64,000 nt of DNA from Ceratodon purpureus (lineage: Eukaryota > Streptophyta > Bryopsida > Pseudoditrichales > Ditrichaceae). The DNA is taken from assembly GCA_014871385.1 (NCBI GenBank), contig CM026421.1, forward strand, positions 20,760,865-20,824,864. Reading direction: 5' to 3'. Under the pieces are notes generated by a model, which saw only the letters and a list, made by a program, of their open reading frames with translations, made no database searches and was not told the origin of the DNA. A program made the position numbers and the translations under genes. Within the stretch, counting starts at the first letter, position 1; each line of letters begins with the position of its first letter. Of this stretch, positions 1 through 9,465 are shown in pieces.

Positions 1-1319
1 GCTTTCAACGATATGGTCCAGTGGATTCGGAGCGTCACCCCGCAACGGGTCCGGATGAAGGACGGGAAGAGTGTTCGGGGGGGTGGATTGGCAGATCTCA
101 TTATCATTGATATTCCGGAGGGTCTACCGGTCCCTGGTATATCCGATGAGGACGAGATTCCAGATTGGAACAGCAGAGGCGACAATTACCTTGCAGCCGT
201 CTTTGGCTTTGTTAAGCTCGTTCTCCAAGACCAGGGGTGTGTGATCATTATCCATCCGGATGACAATGGCGAAATTGAGGACGAGATTCGTGATTTTCAT
301 CAAGTGGTCGAATTGAAGTCTGAGAGGTCGTGGACAGGCATCAATAGATTGCTTCTTCGCTCCGCGAAAATAAGCGGCATGACAACATGCTTCTTTAAGG
401 TGCAACTTCTTACATTATCCTCGAATAACAGCTTTGACTTCAGACCGACACCCGAGGATTACAAGAAAAAGAGCATCGACATCGTTGACCGTGATGTCAT
501 CCTAAATTGGGTTACGCTGGAGCAACAGACGATGCGCAAGGAGGTGCCATGGCGAGGAGCGAGGGAGAAAGACGTGCTGTTCATCGAGAGCTTAATCAGA
601 GCCACCACCGACCCTGGTGACGTCGTCGTCGATATCGGCGCCGGAACGGGTAAGTCTCGTCGTTTTTGCACATGCGAGGTAACTTTGAACAAGGCCTTTT
701 TTTTGGAATTCGAAACTACTAAAATCTAACAAAGAGGCACTCAATTGTATCAGGTGCATCAATCAAAGCATGCCGGCAGTCAGGACGGAACATAGTCGCG
801 CTTGAGGATGATCAGGAGCTGTATACAGAAGTCCTTAAGAAGTTGGCCCTGCCGCCACTGCCTCTACCAAAGGCGGATGCATCTCATGTACCGATGAAGC
901 CAATGATCGAAAAAGACGTGGTGGCCACTCCTAAGCCGGTGAATAAATTCATCGCCATGATGACCGAGGAAAGCGACGACGAGTAAGTGAGTATTCCAAT
1001 GAACATTTTCTAAATGAGACATTTTGAATTGACATGGATTTTTGTACAATATGAATCTGTTTTTTGATACGGTTGTTGTCGCAGACCGCTAAGTCCGCGT
1101 TCCGGGGGGATAATTAACGAGTGCATCAAGAAGATTGCACTATCACCTGATCTGCTGCGGCTTCCAGAGTATGCCGAGCTAGGGGCTCAATTTCAAGCTA
1201 ATGTGGAGTCTCCCAGAATGAAAAAAGTTACGCGTAGAAAATACGATGGTCGAGTCCTAAACTTTGTGGATATTGAAGCCGAAGTTGTTACTCATAGCAT
1301 TCTTGTTGATCCTGAGTGA
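1..1319 (+). CDS. DNA methyltransferase-like protein (beta class, N4C/N6A type), 5' partial
   Basis: Three exons at <1-649, 754-982 and 1085-1319 splice in frame (GT at 650 and 983, AG at 753 and 1084) into 370 residues; the frame is open to the window edge, so the true start lies upstream. Domain order is that of beta-class amino-methyltransferases: a motif IV-like strand around residue 37 (LIIIDIPE), a helix-strand block, then after splicing the S-adenosylmethionine loop DIGAGTGAS near residue 211 and an acidic motif II (NIVALEDDQE). The stretch before the loop (EKDVLFIESLI) fits the helix preceding motif I in this class. Motif IV reads DIPE rather than the usual D/S-PP-Y/W, so catalysis is uncertain. 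Exon 3 encodes a tail I do not recognise. Splice model firm; family assignment good; activity unknown. Confidence 0.7.
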
Positions 1320-2720
1320 TCGTTACTTTACACGTAAATGAATTTTGGATTTCTAGTTATTCCTTATGTTCTATGGATTTTCAATGATGCAGTTTTTCAT
1401 TTCAACAATACTGCCTATTTTATTAATATACTTAATAGTTACTGTTTTGAATGAACTCTGTCCCACATTGCAATAATTAGATACTCCATTATTAAACCGT
1501 CTTTTTTTGTTCCAAATTGATGCCAGTAATGAAATAGCTGACTTAATCTTATTTGTTTATATGCTAATATTCCGTTTTTGTTATTAATTTTTTGGGACAC
1601 TATATCATATTGTTATGGTAATCTGTTTCTACTATCTCCAATAGTAAGTTATCTCTCTCTTGCATTTTCAATCGACTGTAACAAGTCGAATCTACGCCCA
1701 TAGCCGCAAGTCGTTATCCTACAACCGGGCTACACCTACCACCGACCCCGGTGGTTTTCTTGGAGCTCAAAAATCATGTGTCGGATCCGTCAGTTGCTCT
1801 AGGCTTGCTCGAAGAACCGCCGGGGTCGATCACCCTACCTTCGTTGCCTGCCCTATCTAGTGCTTGGTTTGGCACTTGGTTTTTCCTGCGCGGTTCGGCA
1901 CGTGGTTTCTATAGCAATTGATCTTACATTATTTTGCTGCTCATCCGATCAATCTCTCATTCTTTTATCCGTTTCACTTCTATATATTTTCTTCATTAAT
2001 TATCAAAGGTAGCCTTACATAAACAAAATCCATTTGATTATATATTTCAAAACTATTGAATTCATGAATTGAACCTTCAAATCATTGAATCAATGATGGT
2101 TTATATTTCTGATTCAACCTTGCCGTCCTTCTTATATGCATTTTTCTTCTATTCAATAATTCCTGCATTTGACCATTCTCCTTCTAATATGCATTTTAAT
2201 CAGTCGTTTTTGAATATCTTTTTTCTCTGACTTACCTTTATCATTCTTTCATACATTCATTCTATTAATTGCTTAATCGTCAAATGAATTTCTCTCTCAT
2301 CATTTTAATGTTCTTTCATCTTTTTACCATTTATATCGTTCATTCTTTGATGCCTATAATATATGATTCATGTTATAATGTTTCAAGTCTTGTTTCATGT
2401 TTCAAGTCTTGGTATTAGCTGCTTATTGTTTGCTTTAATCGGTCTTATATTCAAATATTCTTCGATGCAAGGACATACTTAACTACTTAAATAAACAGGA
2501 TGCACCGTAGTGCAAATTTACCCGTATAACTCATATGCAAGAATCTGATAACTCAGAGAATGGGTATCATATAAATAGATGAAATTCCATTGTACGCATG
2601 TTTATTTGTACTTCATTCCAAACTCCATGTACATAGTCTATCAACAGAGGACTTATTGTACATCGCCTCCAATGTGCTGAACACATTGTGCTAATTCTAC
2701 TGCTGAGAACACCCAATACA
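1320..2720. other. AT-rich intergenic DNA
   Basis: No convincing coding sequence. A/T-rich throughout, apart from the GC-rich palindrome at 1744-1827. The only open frame, around 1660-1860, is produced by that palindrome. Confidence 0.6.
1744..1827. repeat. Palindromic element, copy 1
   Basis: An 84-bp inverted repeat running from GACCCCGGTGG to CCGCCGGGGTC with its axis near 1785. The centre reads TGTCGGATCCGTCAG. The left arm (GGTTTTCTTGGAGC) is largely complementary to the right arm (GCTCGAAGAACC), with some mismatches. It lies about 425 bp downstream of the methyltransferase-like gene. Confidence 0.75.
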
Positions 2721-3203
2721 TTACAACAATTCCACTACCCAAGCACCGAGATTAATGTCAAAATACTCCTTCTGGATGGCCTCTGATTCGCGACACTTAC
2801 ATACTTCTTCATCAGGGATGAGCCTGAGCCCAGTAACAACCTGAAATAAATCTCGTGGGGGAACACAACCAGGCAAAATTAGAATGTCAAAGACCTCGTC
2901 CATCATACTCATATACTCTTCTGGGCCATTTGAGATGTCTACTGTCTTCGTAAGACCTGCCATCTCCATTCGAAGCTCGGTGCGCTCGTGCTCCACAAGA
3001 ATTGACTCAAGTCTTCGGACCTCCTGGTCAACCCTTATGTCCTTACAATCGCAGGCATATTTTCGGAAGGGCATTAGAACCGACCCATCTGCTGAGAAAT
3101 CAGCTGAAGCTAGGTACAAAGAGGCTTTGGCGATCTGCCGCTTAAAACGTCGAATAAGTTCAACACGACGGAGCTTAGATCGTCGTGACAAGGCCGTCGA
3201 CAT
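2721..3203 (-). CDS. Unknown 160-residue protein
   Basis: A single open frame of 160 codons. The N-terminus is Arg/Lys-rich (RRSKLRRVELIRRFKRQ); a central charged stretch with many Glu/Arg residues may form a coiled coil. There are Cys pairs near residues 51-53 (CDC) and 135-137 (CKC). No family recognised. The bases just before the ATG read TTTGTTAG-G-ATG, so a 5'UTR intron could end next to the start, as in the Cys/SIM genes. It is divergent to the gene at 4671, with palindrome copy 2 between them. An overlapping plus-strand frame at 2884-3243 is Ser-rich and looks like its shadow. Coding status is probable, not proven. Confidence 0.45.
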   Translation of the reverse strand: MSTALSRRSKLRRVELIRRFKRQIAKASLYLASADFSADGSVLMPFRKYACDCKDIRVDQEVRRLESILVEHERTELRMEMAGLTKTVDISNGPEEYMSMMDEVFDILILPGCVPPRDLFQVVTGLRLIPDEEVCKCRESEAIQKEYFDINLGAWVVELL

Positions 3204-3261
3204 CCTAACAAAGATTGCTTGGCAATTACGTACTTTTCAATAACTAACTTCTAATGTCAGC

Positions 3262-3630
3262 ATGATACCCGAAAGCACTCGCGCTTTAAAGCTCCGCACT
3301 CACCCTCACCCTTCCTCACCCTTACCCTCACCCTTCCTCACCCTCACCCTCACCCTTCCTCACCCTCACCCGCACAGCATGATACCGCGAAAGCACTCCG
3401 CTTCACCCTCACCCTCACTCCTTCCTCACCCTTACCCTCACCCTAACCGCCACCGTCTACCTCACCCAAACCCTCACCATCACTCTCACCCGAACCCTCA
3501 CCCGAACCCGAGACCATCACCCTCACCCAAGACCCTCACCCTCACCCGAGACCCGCACCCGAACTCGAGACCCTCACCTGATACCCTCTCATGAGACCCT
3601 CACCCGATACCCTCTCATGAGACCCTCACT
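3262..3630. repeat. C-rich hexamer-like tandem repeat (ACCCTC/ACCCTT)
   Basis: Degenerate repeats of CACCCTCACCCT with interspersed CACCCTTCCT, CACCCGAACC and later GAGACCCTCACCCGATACC units. It contains telomere-like CCCTAACC once but is not a telomere array. The open frame here (Pro/His/Ser-rich) is an artefact of the repeat. It lies in the divergent promoter interval between the genes at 3203 and 4671. Confidence 0.85.
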
Positions 3631-3720
3631 GGTGACCCCGGTGGCCTTCGCCTTTTGCGAAATCCATCTGTCGGATTTTTCAAGTGTCTATGGCCCGTTG
3701 CCAATACCGCCGGGGTTACC
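3631..3720. repeat. Palindromic element, copy 2
   Basis: A 90-bp imperfect inverted repeat from GGTGACCCCGGTGG to CCGCCGGGGTTACC, containing the core half-site CCATCTGTCGGA. Outer arms pair well (GGTGACCCC with GGGGTTACC); the inner right arm has drifted more than in copies 3 and 4. It lies about 200 bp before the probable transcription start of the Cys/SIM gene at 4671. Confidence 0.7.
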
Positions 3721-3845
3721 ACCTCCAACCGAGCTTCCGCACCCGTTGTCGCTTACCCTGACCTGGAATCCGCCGCCGCCAGCGCCGCCATTCTATCCTT
3801 TGACCTAGCCGCCGCCCGCGCCGCCATTTCTGGCCGACAAGCGAC

Positions 3846-3854
3846 CTATTTAAG
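3846..3854 (+). promoter_or_regulatory. TATA-like element of Cys/SIM gene 1
   Basis: CTATTTAAG lies about 45 bp upstream of the splice donor that ends the first untranslated exon (CTAAG|GTGCGT, donor at 3901). It is followed by a CT-rich leader, typical of a plant transcript start. Upstream is GCCGCC-rich DNA. Confidence 0.35.
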
Positions 3855-3900
3855 CATCATATGTTTCCATTGATCTTCATCTTCTCTTCGAACTCCTAAG

Positions 3901-4490
3901 GTGCGTTTCTTCATCTTCTCGTCTTTCTCCTGAGATGCTTCATTTGGACTTGTTAGGGCGGGCCGAATGGGGTGAGTGTTTATTGAGGGGAAGAAGAATG
4001 AGAGGAGAGGTGGGTGACGGGTGAGGGCGGGCCGAATGGGGTGAGTGTTTATTGAGGGGAAGAAGAATGAGAGGAGAGGTGGGTGACGGGTGAGGGCGGG
4101 CCGAATGGGGTGTGAGTTGATAGAGGGGGTTAGGAATGAAAGGGGAGGTGGGTTGAGGGTGAGGGCGGGCCGAAAGGGGGAAGAATTGAGGTCCGGCCGA
4201 ATGGGGTGAGAGTTGATAGCGGTGAGGATGGTGAGGGGTGAGGGCGGGCCGAATGGGGTGAGAGTTGATAGAGGAGAGGTGGATGAGGGGTGAGGGCGGG
4301 CCGAATGGGGTGAGAGATGATAGAGGGGGTGAAGAATGAGAGGGGAGGTGGGTGAGGGATGAGTGCGGGCCGAATGGGGATAGGATGGGATAGAAGGGGT
4401 GCGGCTGATTTTCTTTGTCAAGGTTTCTTTAGTCTCTAAAATGTGATTGTTGCAACTGGTCTAACTTGGTGGCTGACACTGGTGTTTCAG
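3901..4490 (+). repeat. 5'UTR intron 1 of Cys/SIM gene 1, filled by a G-rich minisatellite
   Basis: Donor AAG|GTGCGT at 3901 and acceptor GTGTTTCAG ending at 4490 define the intron. Positions about 3955-4400 hold eight units, roughly 30-70 bp apart, built on GGGCGGGCCGAATGGGG followed by TGAGAGTTGATAGAGG-type sequence. The non-template strand is strongly G-rich, which could favour R-loops or G-quadruplexes. A long minus-strand frame across it (Pro/His/Ser repeats) is a repeat artefact. An untranslated exon (4491-4542) and a second 128-bp intron (4543-4670) follow. Confidence 0.7.
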
Positions 4491-4670
4491 GCGTTTTCGA
4501 AACTTGTAGCGTTGCATCATCAATACCGTTCGATCAGTGAAGGTAAATAGTGATATCATATTACACTCAATCACCTATTGCTTATTTTCATACTCTCGGC
4601 ATTGCTTAAGATTCATTCTATCGTTGTTCTTTAGTTATGCTAACAAAGATATGTCAATTGCTCTTATCAG

Positions 4671-5201
4671 ATGGCACACTCCCCTCCCACCGCCGAGGAG
4701 CCTTGCAAGACGTGCTTAGATGGGACTGCATGCACCTGCTCCGCAACTCCAATCCCTCTCCCAAGCTCTGCGGAGGTCTGCAAGACTTGCCCTTTTCCCG
4801 GTGCTTGCACCTGTCCCAGCTTATCAAGTCCACCTGCGCTCAAGATCCCGGTCCCGAGGAGTTTGTTTCCGATGCCATCCGAGGAGCGCGTTGACCAGTG
4901 CGGCGACTCTCTCCCTGCAACCAGAGACACTATGCACGTGATGTGTGTGCAAGGTCACGGGCGCTCAATTTGTTTTGAAGTGAAAAGTTCTGAGGATGGT
5001 CTCCCCGAGTGGGTCCAGAAGTGGATGGATGACGTTGCAGGTGGCGGCGACGGGCGTGACTACTACCCGAGTGGCTATGTATCTGAGGACGAGGACTCCG
5101 ATTGTCTTGAGTACGCGGCAGAGTGTGTTTACGACGAGGTAGATAGTCCTGAGAACCCCGTCGTACTCTTAAGCGACGATGACGAAGATTCGGATAAGTA
5201 G
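4671..5201 (+). CDS. Small Cys-cluster/SIM-tail protein, paralogue 1
   Basis: A 176-residue protein of unknown family. The N-terminus has two CKTC-x5-CTC modules (C12-C23 and C37-C48), possible metal-binding knuckles. Residues 88-121 carry a block shared with the gene at 9025: MCV-x-GHGRS-x2-FEV, then LP-x-WVQ-x-WMD. The acidic C-terminus ends PVVLLSDDDEDSDK, the form of a SUMO-interaction motif (hydrophobic core followed by acidic/Ser residues). The ATG follows the splice acceptor TCTTATCAG directly, so the start is well defined; two 5'UTR introns precede it. Real gene: strong, because the paralogue conserves protein and gene structure. SUMO binding is inferred from the motif only. Confidence 0.72.
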   Translation: MAHSPPTAEEPCKTCLDGTACTCSATPIPLPSSAEVCKTCPFPGACTCPSLSSPPALKIPVPRSLFPMPSEERVDQCGDSLPATRDTMHVMCVQGHGRSICFEVKSSEDGLPEWVQKWMDDVAGGGDGRDYYPSGYVSEDEDSDCLEYAAECVYDEVDSPENPVVLLSDDDEDSDK

Positions 5202-6075
5202 ATTTGTGCTTCTGTAGCTGTAGGTGTTCTATGCGGCAAACCATATTCTCGGCTCTCTAGGATGATGCTTCTGTATAACCAGTCGATCCCTTTAAACAGT
5301 GGATTTTTGTAAAAACAAGATATCGGGTTGTATAATATATTTGCATACTTTTGAAACAAGCACAATTATCTTTGACTGACGATCAATATTTTCCTTCAAT
5401 CAGCATCATGCATTTATCCTTAACCCCTAACGGCAAAAGCGGACGAAAAGTGTCCGCAACCAAACGATTTCTTTTTATAACAATTTTTATTAGTTTTTTT
5501 TTTATAACATGACTCTTACTGTTTAACAGTTTCATTGAAATTTCCTCATTCGAATCTACTATTCACGCACTTTCCACATGTTGTTTATGAATCTATTTCA
5601 CTTTTTATAGTTTCAACTTTATATAAATTCTTCAACAGCAAGAGTCTTAATTCGGAAATTTAAATCATTTTTTTAATACTGTTCACCGCTGCCACACCTT
5701 CATTCCAAACAATTCAAGTAATACTTCTCTTATCATTCTTATTCCTCCGATTTCATAAGTATAGTCGCATGAATTAATATTATAAGTTTTTAAATACGAG
5801 CATTAACTGCAAGTGTTCGCGGCCAGCAATTGGATATTGGAAATGTATGTGATAAGTACTGGATATCTTTGAATAAAATAACTGCTATGTTAAACCGTTC
5901 TCTATATTCAAAGGGTATAACTGCTACTGAAAAGGTATCGAGAGTGATATGAAAGGATGGGCACAATGCACAACAAGTTTTTTCAATATTTCAAAAATTA
6001 AAGCTCTGTAGTCTTTATTCAAAAGCTCCTAATCTTCAATTAGAATTCGATCAAATTTCACATTTATTTTATAGC
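5202..6075. other. AT-rich intergenic DNA and leader of the next gene
   Basis: No supported gene. A donor-like AAAAG|GTATCG near 5931 and an acceptor-like TTTATTTTATAG at 6063-6074 would make a 5'UTR intron of about 143 bp ending one base before the ATG at 6076. This resembles the layout of the Cys/SIM genes but is not proven. Confidence 0.4.
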
Positions 6076-7107
6076 ATGGAATATCATAGACTTAAACCCA
6101 TTTTTTCACTGTTGTATTACTTAATTTTGACAACTTTCCGACAAGTACGATCATTTGATGAGGAAATTATACAGAATGTATTGTCACCAGTTGAAATTAC
6201 AAATAATATGCACAAGATGGTATGGCTAGATTGCTTCGAAAAGCAATATGAACGTGGTGTGCCAATAAAGCAAAATGTCGTCTTTGATCAAATCAAAGCT
6301 CATAAATCTGTCGAAGTTGGCCGCGGTCTTCTCGATTTTGAAGATAATTTGTTTTGCGATTTTGAATACGAAATCCGCGAATGGAACTGTGCCAAAAAAT
6401 ATGAGATTAATTACATGTGCATCTGGGAGCATCCACATGCTCGTCTTATGCGGCACGAAGATGCAAATTTCAACGATGACAACTGTCCAATCTGTGAACA
6501 AGGTCCCAGCCCTGATACATATTTGTGTCGATGGAATATTGAACAAGATGGTCTGTATGTTTCTCAGTTCCATCCTTTTAGCGGTAGACATCAGTACAAG
6601 CTTTTTAAGCAATGGAAGGAGGACGAGGACCACCACGAATTTCTGAAGGAGTATAGAGTGTCTATTTTCAATGATCTCGATGATGAATTACTGCTTACAT
6701 TTGGAGTTATGGATGCCCCAATGAATACTGTGATTATTCCAGGACGACTTCAAGCACACATTTCCGAACGATTTTTTTACATATCCTTAAATCCACGCAC
6801 CGACGAGCGTTTACTCAGTTCGCCTTGGATATGCAAATTTAAAGACCTGGGGAGTATGGCATATCGTAGGGATGTTAAAATATGGAAACCTCCTCTAGTG
6901 AACCACGTTTCAATGCCTATCGACTGTATAGATTGCGCATGGAAAGCAGATAATGAAGGGATATGGCTGGACCGAGTTGGATGCGGACAAACGGCATCAA
7001 TTTGGGAAAAACGATTCGACTGGGTTCCAATACGAAAGCGGACAAGAGAACCTGATATTGAAGATCAACCACCAAAGCGTCCAAAACTAGAGCACTTCGA
7101 ACTTTAA
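6076..7107 (+). CDS. Unknown 343-residue protein with NLS-like C-terminus
   Basis: An uninterrupted 344-codon frame, so chance is very unlikely. The N-terminus has a hydrophobic stretch (IFSLLYYLILTTF, about residues 9-21). The middle is rich in Trp, His and acidic residues and includes CPICEQG (about 136-142), possibly half of a zinc knuckle. The tail carries KRTREP and PPKRPKLEHF, a bipartite/monopartite nuclear-localisation-like signal. Third codon positions are AT-rich, unlike the GC-rich formamidase gene. No homologous family recognised. A nuclear role is inferred from the tail; the hydrophobic N-terminus argues against certainty. Coding status strong, function unknown. Confidence 0.65.
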   Translation: MEYHRLKPIFSLLYYLILTTFRQVRSFDEEIIQNVLSPVEITNNMHKMVWLDCFEKQYERGVPIKQNVVFDQIKAHKSVEVGRGLLDFEDNLFCDFEYEIREWNCAKKYEINYMCIWEHPHARLMRHEDANFNDDNCPICEQGPSPDTYLCRWNIEQDGLYVSQFHPFSGRHQYKLFKQWKEDEDHHEFLKEYRVSIFNDLDDELLLTFGVMDAPMNTVIIPGRLQAHISERFFYISLNPRTDERLLSSPWICKFKDLGSMAYRRDVKIWKPPLVNHVSMPIDCIDCAWKADNEGIWLDRVGCGQTASIWEKRFDWVPIRKRTREPDIEDQPPKRPKLEHFEL

Positions 7108-7649
7108 TATATTATGACAAAGTTGACCACCCTAGATTGTAAGAATGTTGAATTATAAAATGCTTGAATTTGTCAAACCAATGACTAGTGCCCAATGCTT
7201 GTTATGTAGAATAATTAAATTACTCCTGGAAGATAGGAAAAGTCTTATACAGTGTGTTCACGGTGGACGCTTATAGCATACCTAATATTAATACCTGTCT
7301 CTCAATTATATTTTTCATTGCTTTCAACATCCTAAATTCATCGTTTAAGTGTTTTTTATTGATTTCTTATTGATTTCTTATCAATTTGAATCCTCTGATT
7401 TAATAAATGTCTTTTATTTATAGTTCATAAATACGAGCATTATCCTTTCTATAGCTAATGATCATTCACTGTGTAAAGCTACTCATTATGTATAAATTAA
7501 TAAAATTACAACTACGCTACATTATATAATTTGATTATATAAGGATAAACAAGTTACACGTGCAATAGTTGCAACATCATTGTCTATTTCAGGTTTAAAT
7601 ATAATCCTAGTACTGTCTCTCTCATATAAAAGAACGGCATCGCATTAGC
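7108..7649. other. AT-rich intergenic DNA
   Basis: No coding potential seen. Likely 3' flank of the gene ending at 7107. Confidence 0.5.
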
Positions 7650-7761
7650 GCATCCTCAGGAAGAACCCCGGTGGTATTTGGCAAGGAGCAAAACCATCTG
7701 TCGGAGCCGACAGATGGTCTTGCACTTCGCCAAATACCACCGGGGTACTTCCTTAGGGTGC
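7650..7761. repeat. Palindromic element, copy 3 (best preserved)
   Basis: A near-perfect inverted repeat with axis at 7705-7706. The inner 80 bp runs from ACCCCGGTGGTATTTGGC to GCCAAATACCACCGGGGT with only a few mismatches in 41-bp arms; pairing continues more loosely to 7650 and 7761. The centre is CCATCTGTCGGAGCCGACAG. A transcript would form a long hairpin with almost no loop. A minus-strand frame across it is not a gene. Confidence 0.9.
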
Positions 7762-7828
7762 CCTCGCTCACCCCATTGCTCATAACTATTACTAAGCGGT
7801 CACGCCCTGTATAACCGCACAAGTACTA

Positions 7829-7900
7829 CAGCCCATGTACCCGGGCGACAACCTTCAGCCCATGTACCCGGGCGACAACCTTCAGCCCGTGTACCCGCGA
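7829..7900 (+). repeat. 27-bp tandem repeat, about 2.6 units
   Basis: The unit CAGCCCATGTACCCGGGCGA plus CAACCTT occurs twice identically, followed by a partial, altered copy (CAGCCCGTGTACCCGCG). It sits between palindrome copies 3 and 4. Confidence 0.85.
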
Positions 7901-7975
7901 CTGCCGCAACTGCCAATACCCACCGCAAGTTCTCATTACCGCCGTAGCTACTGCTTCCGCGGCAGATGCCCCTTC

Positions 7976-8059
7976 AACCCCGGCACTTATTGTGTAGATC
8001 CAAAACCATCTGTCATATCCGTCAGATGGTTTTTGAGCTACACAAAATTTTGCGGTGGC
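7976..8059. repeat. Palindromic element, copy 4
   Basis: Inverted repeat with axis at 8017-8018: CCATCTG at 8006-8012 pairs with CAGATGG at 8023-8029, and TGTGTAGATCCAAAA pairs with TTTTGAGCTACACA. Outer ends CAACCCCGG and GCGGTGG are a degraded form of the family ends. The arm sequence differs from copy 3 but remains self-complementary. Confidence 0.75.
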
Positions 8060-8302
8060 CATCTCCTACTCCGCTCTTTGTAGCATCTTTAGCTCTACTT
8101 TCCACCCTATCTCAAGCTTCATTCTACGCCCAATCTTATGCTCCATTCCACGTTTCCTCTGCGTTCTCTTAACCTAAAAATACCCTAAATCTACGCCGCC
8201 ACCTCATGTGCGCCGCCAAGCCCTTCTTCCGCCGCCCAAATATAGTGCCGCCAACCTTTATCTTATCTCATCTTTGTGATTTGTCTTCGCCCCCTCTTCT
8301 CG

Positions 8303-8853
8303 GTATTTGTTCCTTGCCCCCTCATCTTGGAATACAATCTCTGCCTTCTAGTCGGTTGGGTAGTCTCGTTAGGGAAGTCTCGCTGTTGTACTGTCGATGG
8401 GCAGTTTCGGTGGTGTACTTTTGTGGTGGGCAGTTTTCAATGGGGCAATTTCGATGGGGCAGTTTTGGTTTGCTTGTTTTGGTGGGCACTTCCGTAGTAT
8501 CGATGGGCAGTTTCGGTGGGGCAGTCTCGGTGGGGCAGTTGGAATGGGGCAGGTTCAGTTAGAGTGTCGGTGGGGGATTGTGGGTGGGGCAGTTTTGGTG
8601 GGGCAGTATAGTTGGAGCAGTCTTGTTGAAGTAGTCCTCTTGGGGGAGTCTGGGATGCTTAGTCAGTGTGGCTGATAGTGTGGCAGTTGTTGTTAGAAGT
8701 TCTTTGTTTAATTTGTTAGTTCGTATATTGTTTCTTTACTTTCTGAGCATGCTTTCAAATACAATATCATATCTGCGTTCTTCTTTGCTACAGCTTGCTG
8801 CAATTATCAGTGCTTTATGTTTATTAACAAGTGAATTTTGGTGTAAATTATAG
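8303..8853 (+). repeat. Probable 5'UTR intron 1 of Cys/SIM gene 2, with G-rich minisatellite
   Basis: Donor CTTCTCG|GTATTTG at 8303 and acceptor AAATTATAG ending at 8853 fit an intron. Positions about 8395-8640 hold 10-22 bp units built on GGGCAGTTTCGGTG with variants, G-rich on the transcribed-sense strand. An untranslated exon (8854-8895) and a 129-bp intron (8896-9024) follow. The arrangement matches gene 1 but the repeat sequence is unrelated. Plus-strand Gly/Trp-rich frames here are repeat artefacts. The exact donor is less sure than the acceptor. Confidence 0.6.
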
Positions 8854-9024
8854 GACCCAAAAACTTTGTACGCAAGAGCGGCTTGGCCCTATAAGGTACT
8901 ATCTATACCTTATGTTATTTCGATTTTAATCAAGAGTTAGAACTTAGCTTATTTATACTTTAGAATATAAAACAAGGTTTTTTACTTAGGTTTACGGCTA
9001 ACTGGAAAACACTTTTCTGCGTAG

Positions 9025-9465
9025 ATGGCACGTAATCCCTCGAGCTCTTCAATGACTTGCAAGGCATGCCCGGTTGGGTGTGCATGCTCTTGCTCCACGG
9101 CACCTTCGGATCATGTCAATGGTACAACTAAGGCGGCACTTAACCCGATTGATGCAAGCCCACCCCGAATCAATGACAACAAGGACACGCTGAAGGTCAT
9201 GTGCGTGGAGGGACATGGTAGGTCACTTTTCTTCGAAGTGGACAACTTTGATGACGAACTTCCTCCTTGGGTTCAGCATTGGATGGACAAGCATGCTGCA
9301 GACTGTGGAGGGACTATTTGTTGCCCGAAAGAAGATGGCTACGAATCTAACAGTTCTAGCTCCGCACTTAGTGTTGAAAGTGTGAAGGAAGGCGCTAGTG
9401 CATTTCACGGTCCTGGGCTCTCCGTCATCCTCCTGAGTGACTCCGACAGCGATATCGATGAGTAG
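9025..9465 (+). CDS. Small Cys-cluster/SIM-tail protein, paralogue 2
   Basis: A 146-residue paralogue of the 4671-5201 product. It has one Cys module (CKACPVGCACSC, residues 12-23) instead of two. The shared central block reads MCVEGHGRSLFFEV followed by LPPWVQHWMD. The C-terminus SVILLSDSDSDIDE is again a SUMO-interaction-like motif (hydrophobic core, then Ser/Asp). The ATG directly follows acceptor CTGCGTAG, and a 129-bp intron precedes it against 128 bp in paralogue 1. Sequence between the conserved blocks has diverged strongly, so the duplication is not recent and the blocks are probably under selection. Function unknown. Confidence 0.72.
   Translation: MARNPSSSSMTCKACPVGCACSCSTAPSDHVNGTTKAALNPIDASPPRINDNKDTLKVMCVEGHGRSLFFEVDNFDDELPPWVQHWMDKHAADCGGTICCPKEDGYESNSSSSALSVESVKEGASAFHGPGLSVILLSDSDSDIDE

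Noticed and set aside
3262..3594. Plus-strand Pro/His/Ser-rich open frame
   Set aside because: It is a translation of the C-rich tandem repeat with no domain; the minus-strand frame in the 3.9-4.4 kb minisatellite is rejected for the same reason.
7650..8059. CRISPR-like repeat array
   Set aside because: Only two palindromes with different arms, no regular spacers, and a plant nuclear context.
7622..8062. Minus-strand open frames of 66 and 78 codons
   Set aside because: They run across palindrome copies 3 and 4 and the 27-bp repeat; the apparent sequence is dictated by the repeats.
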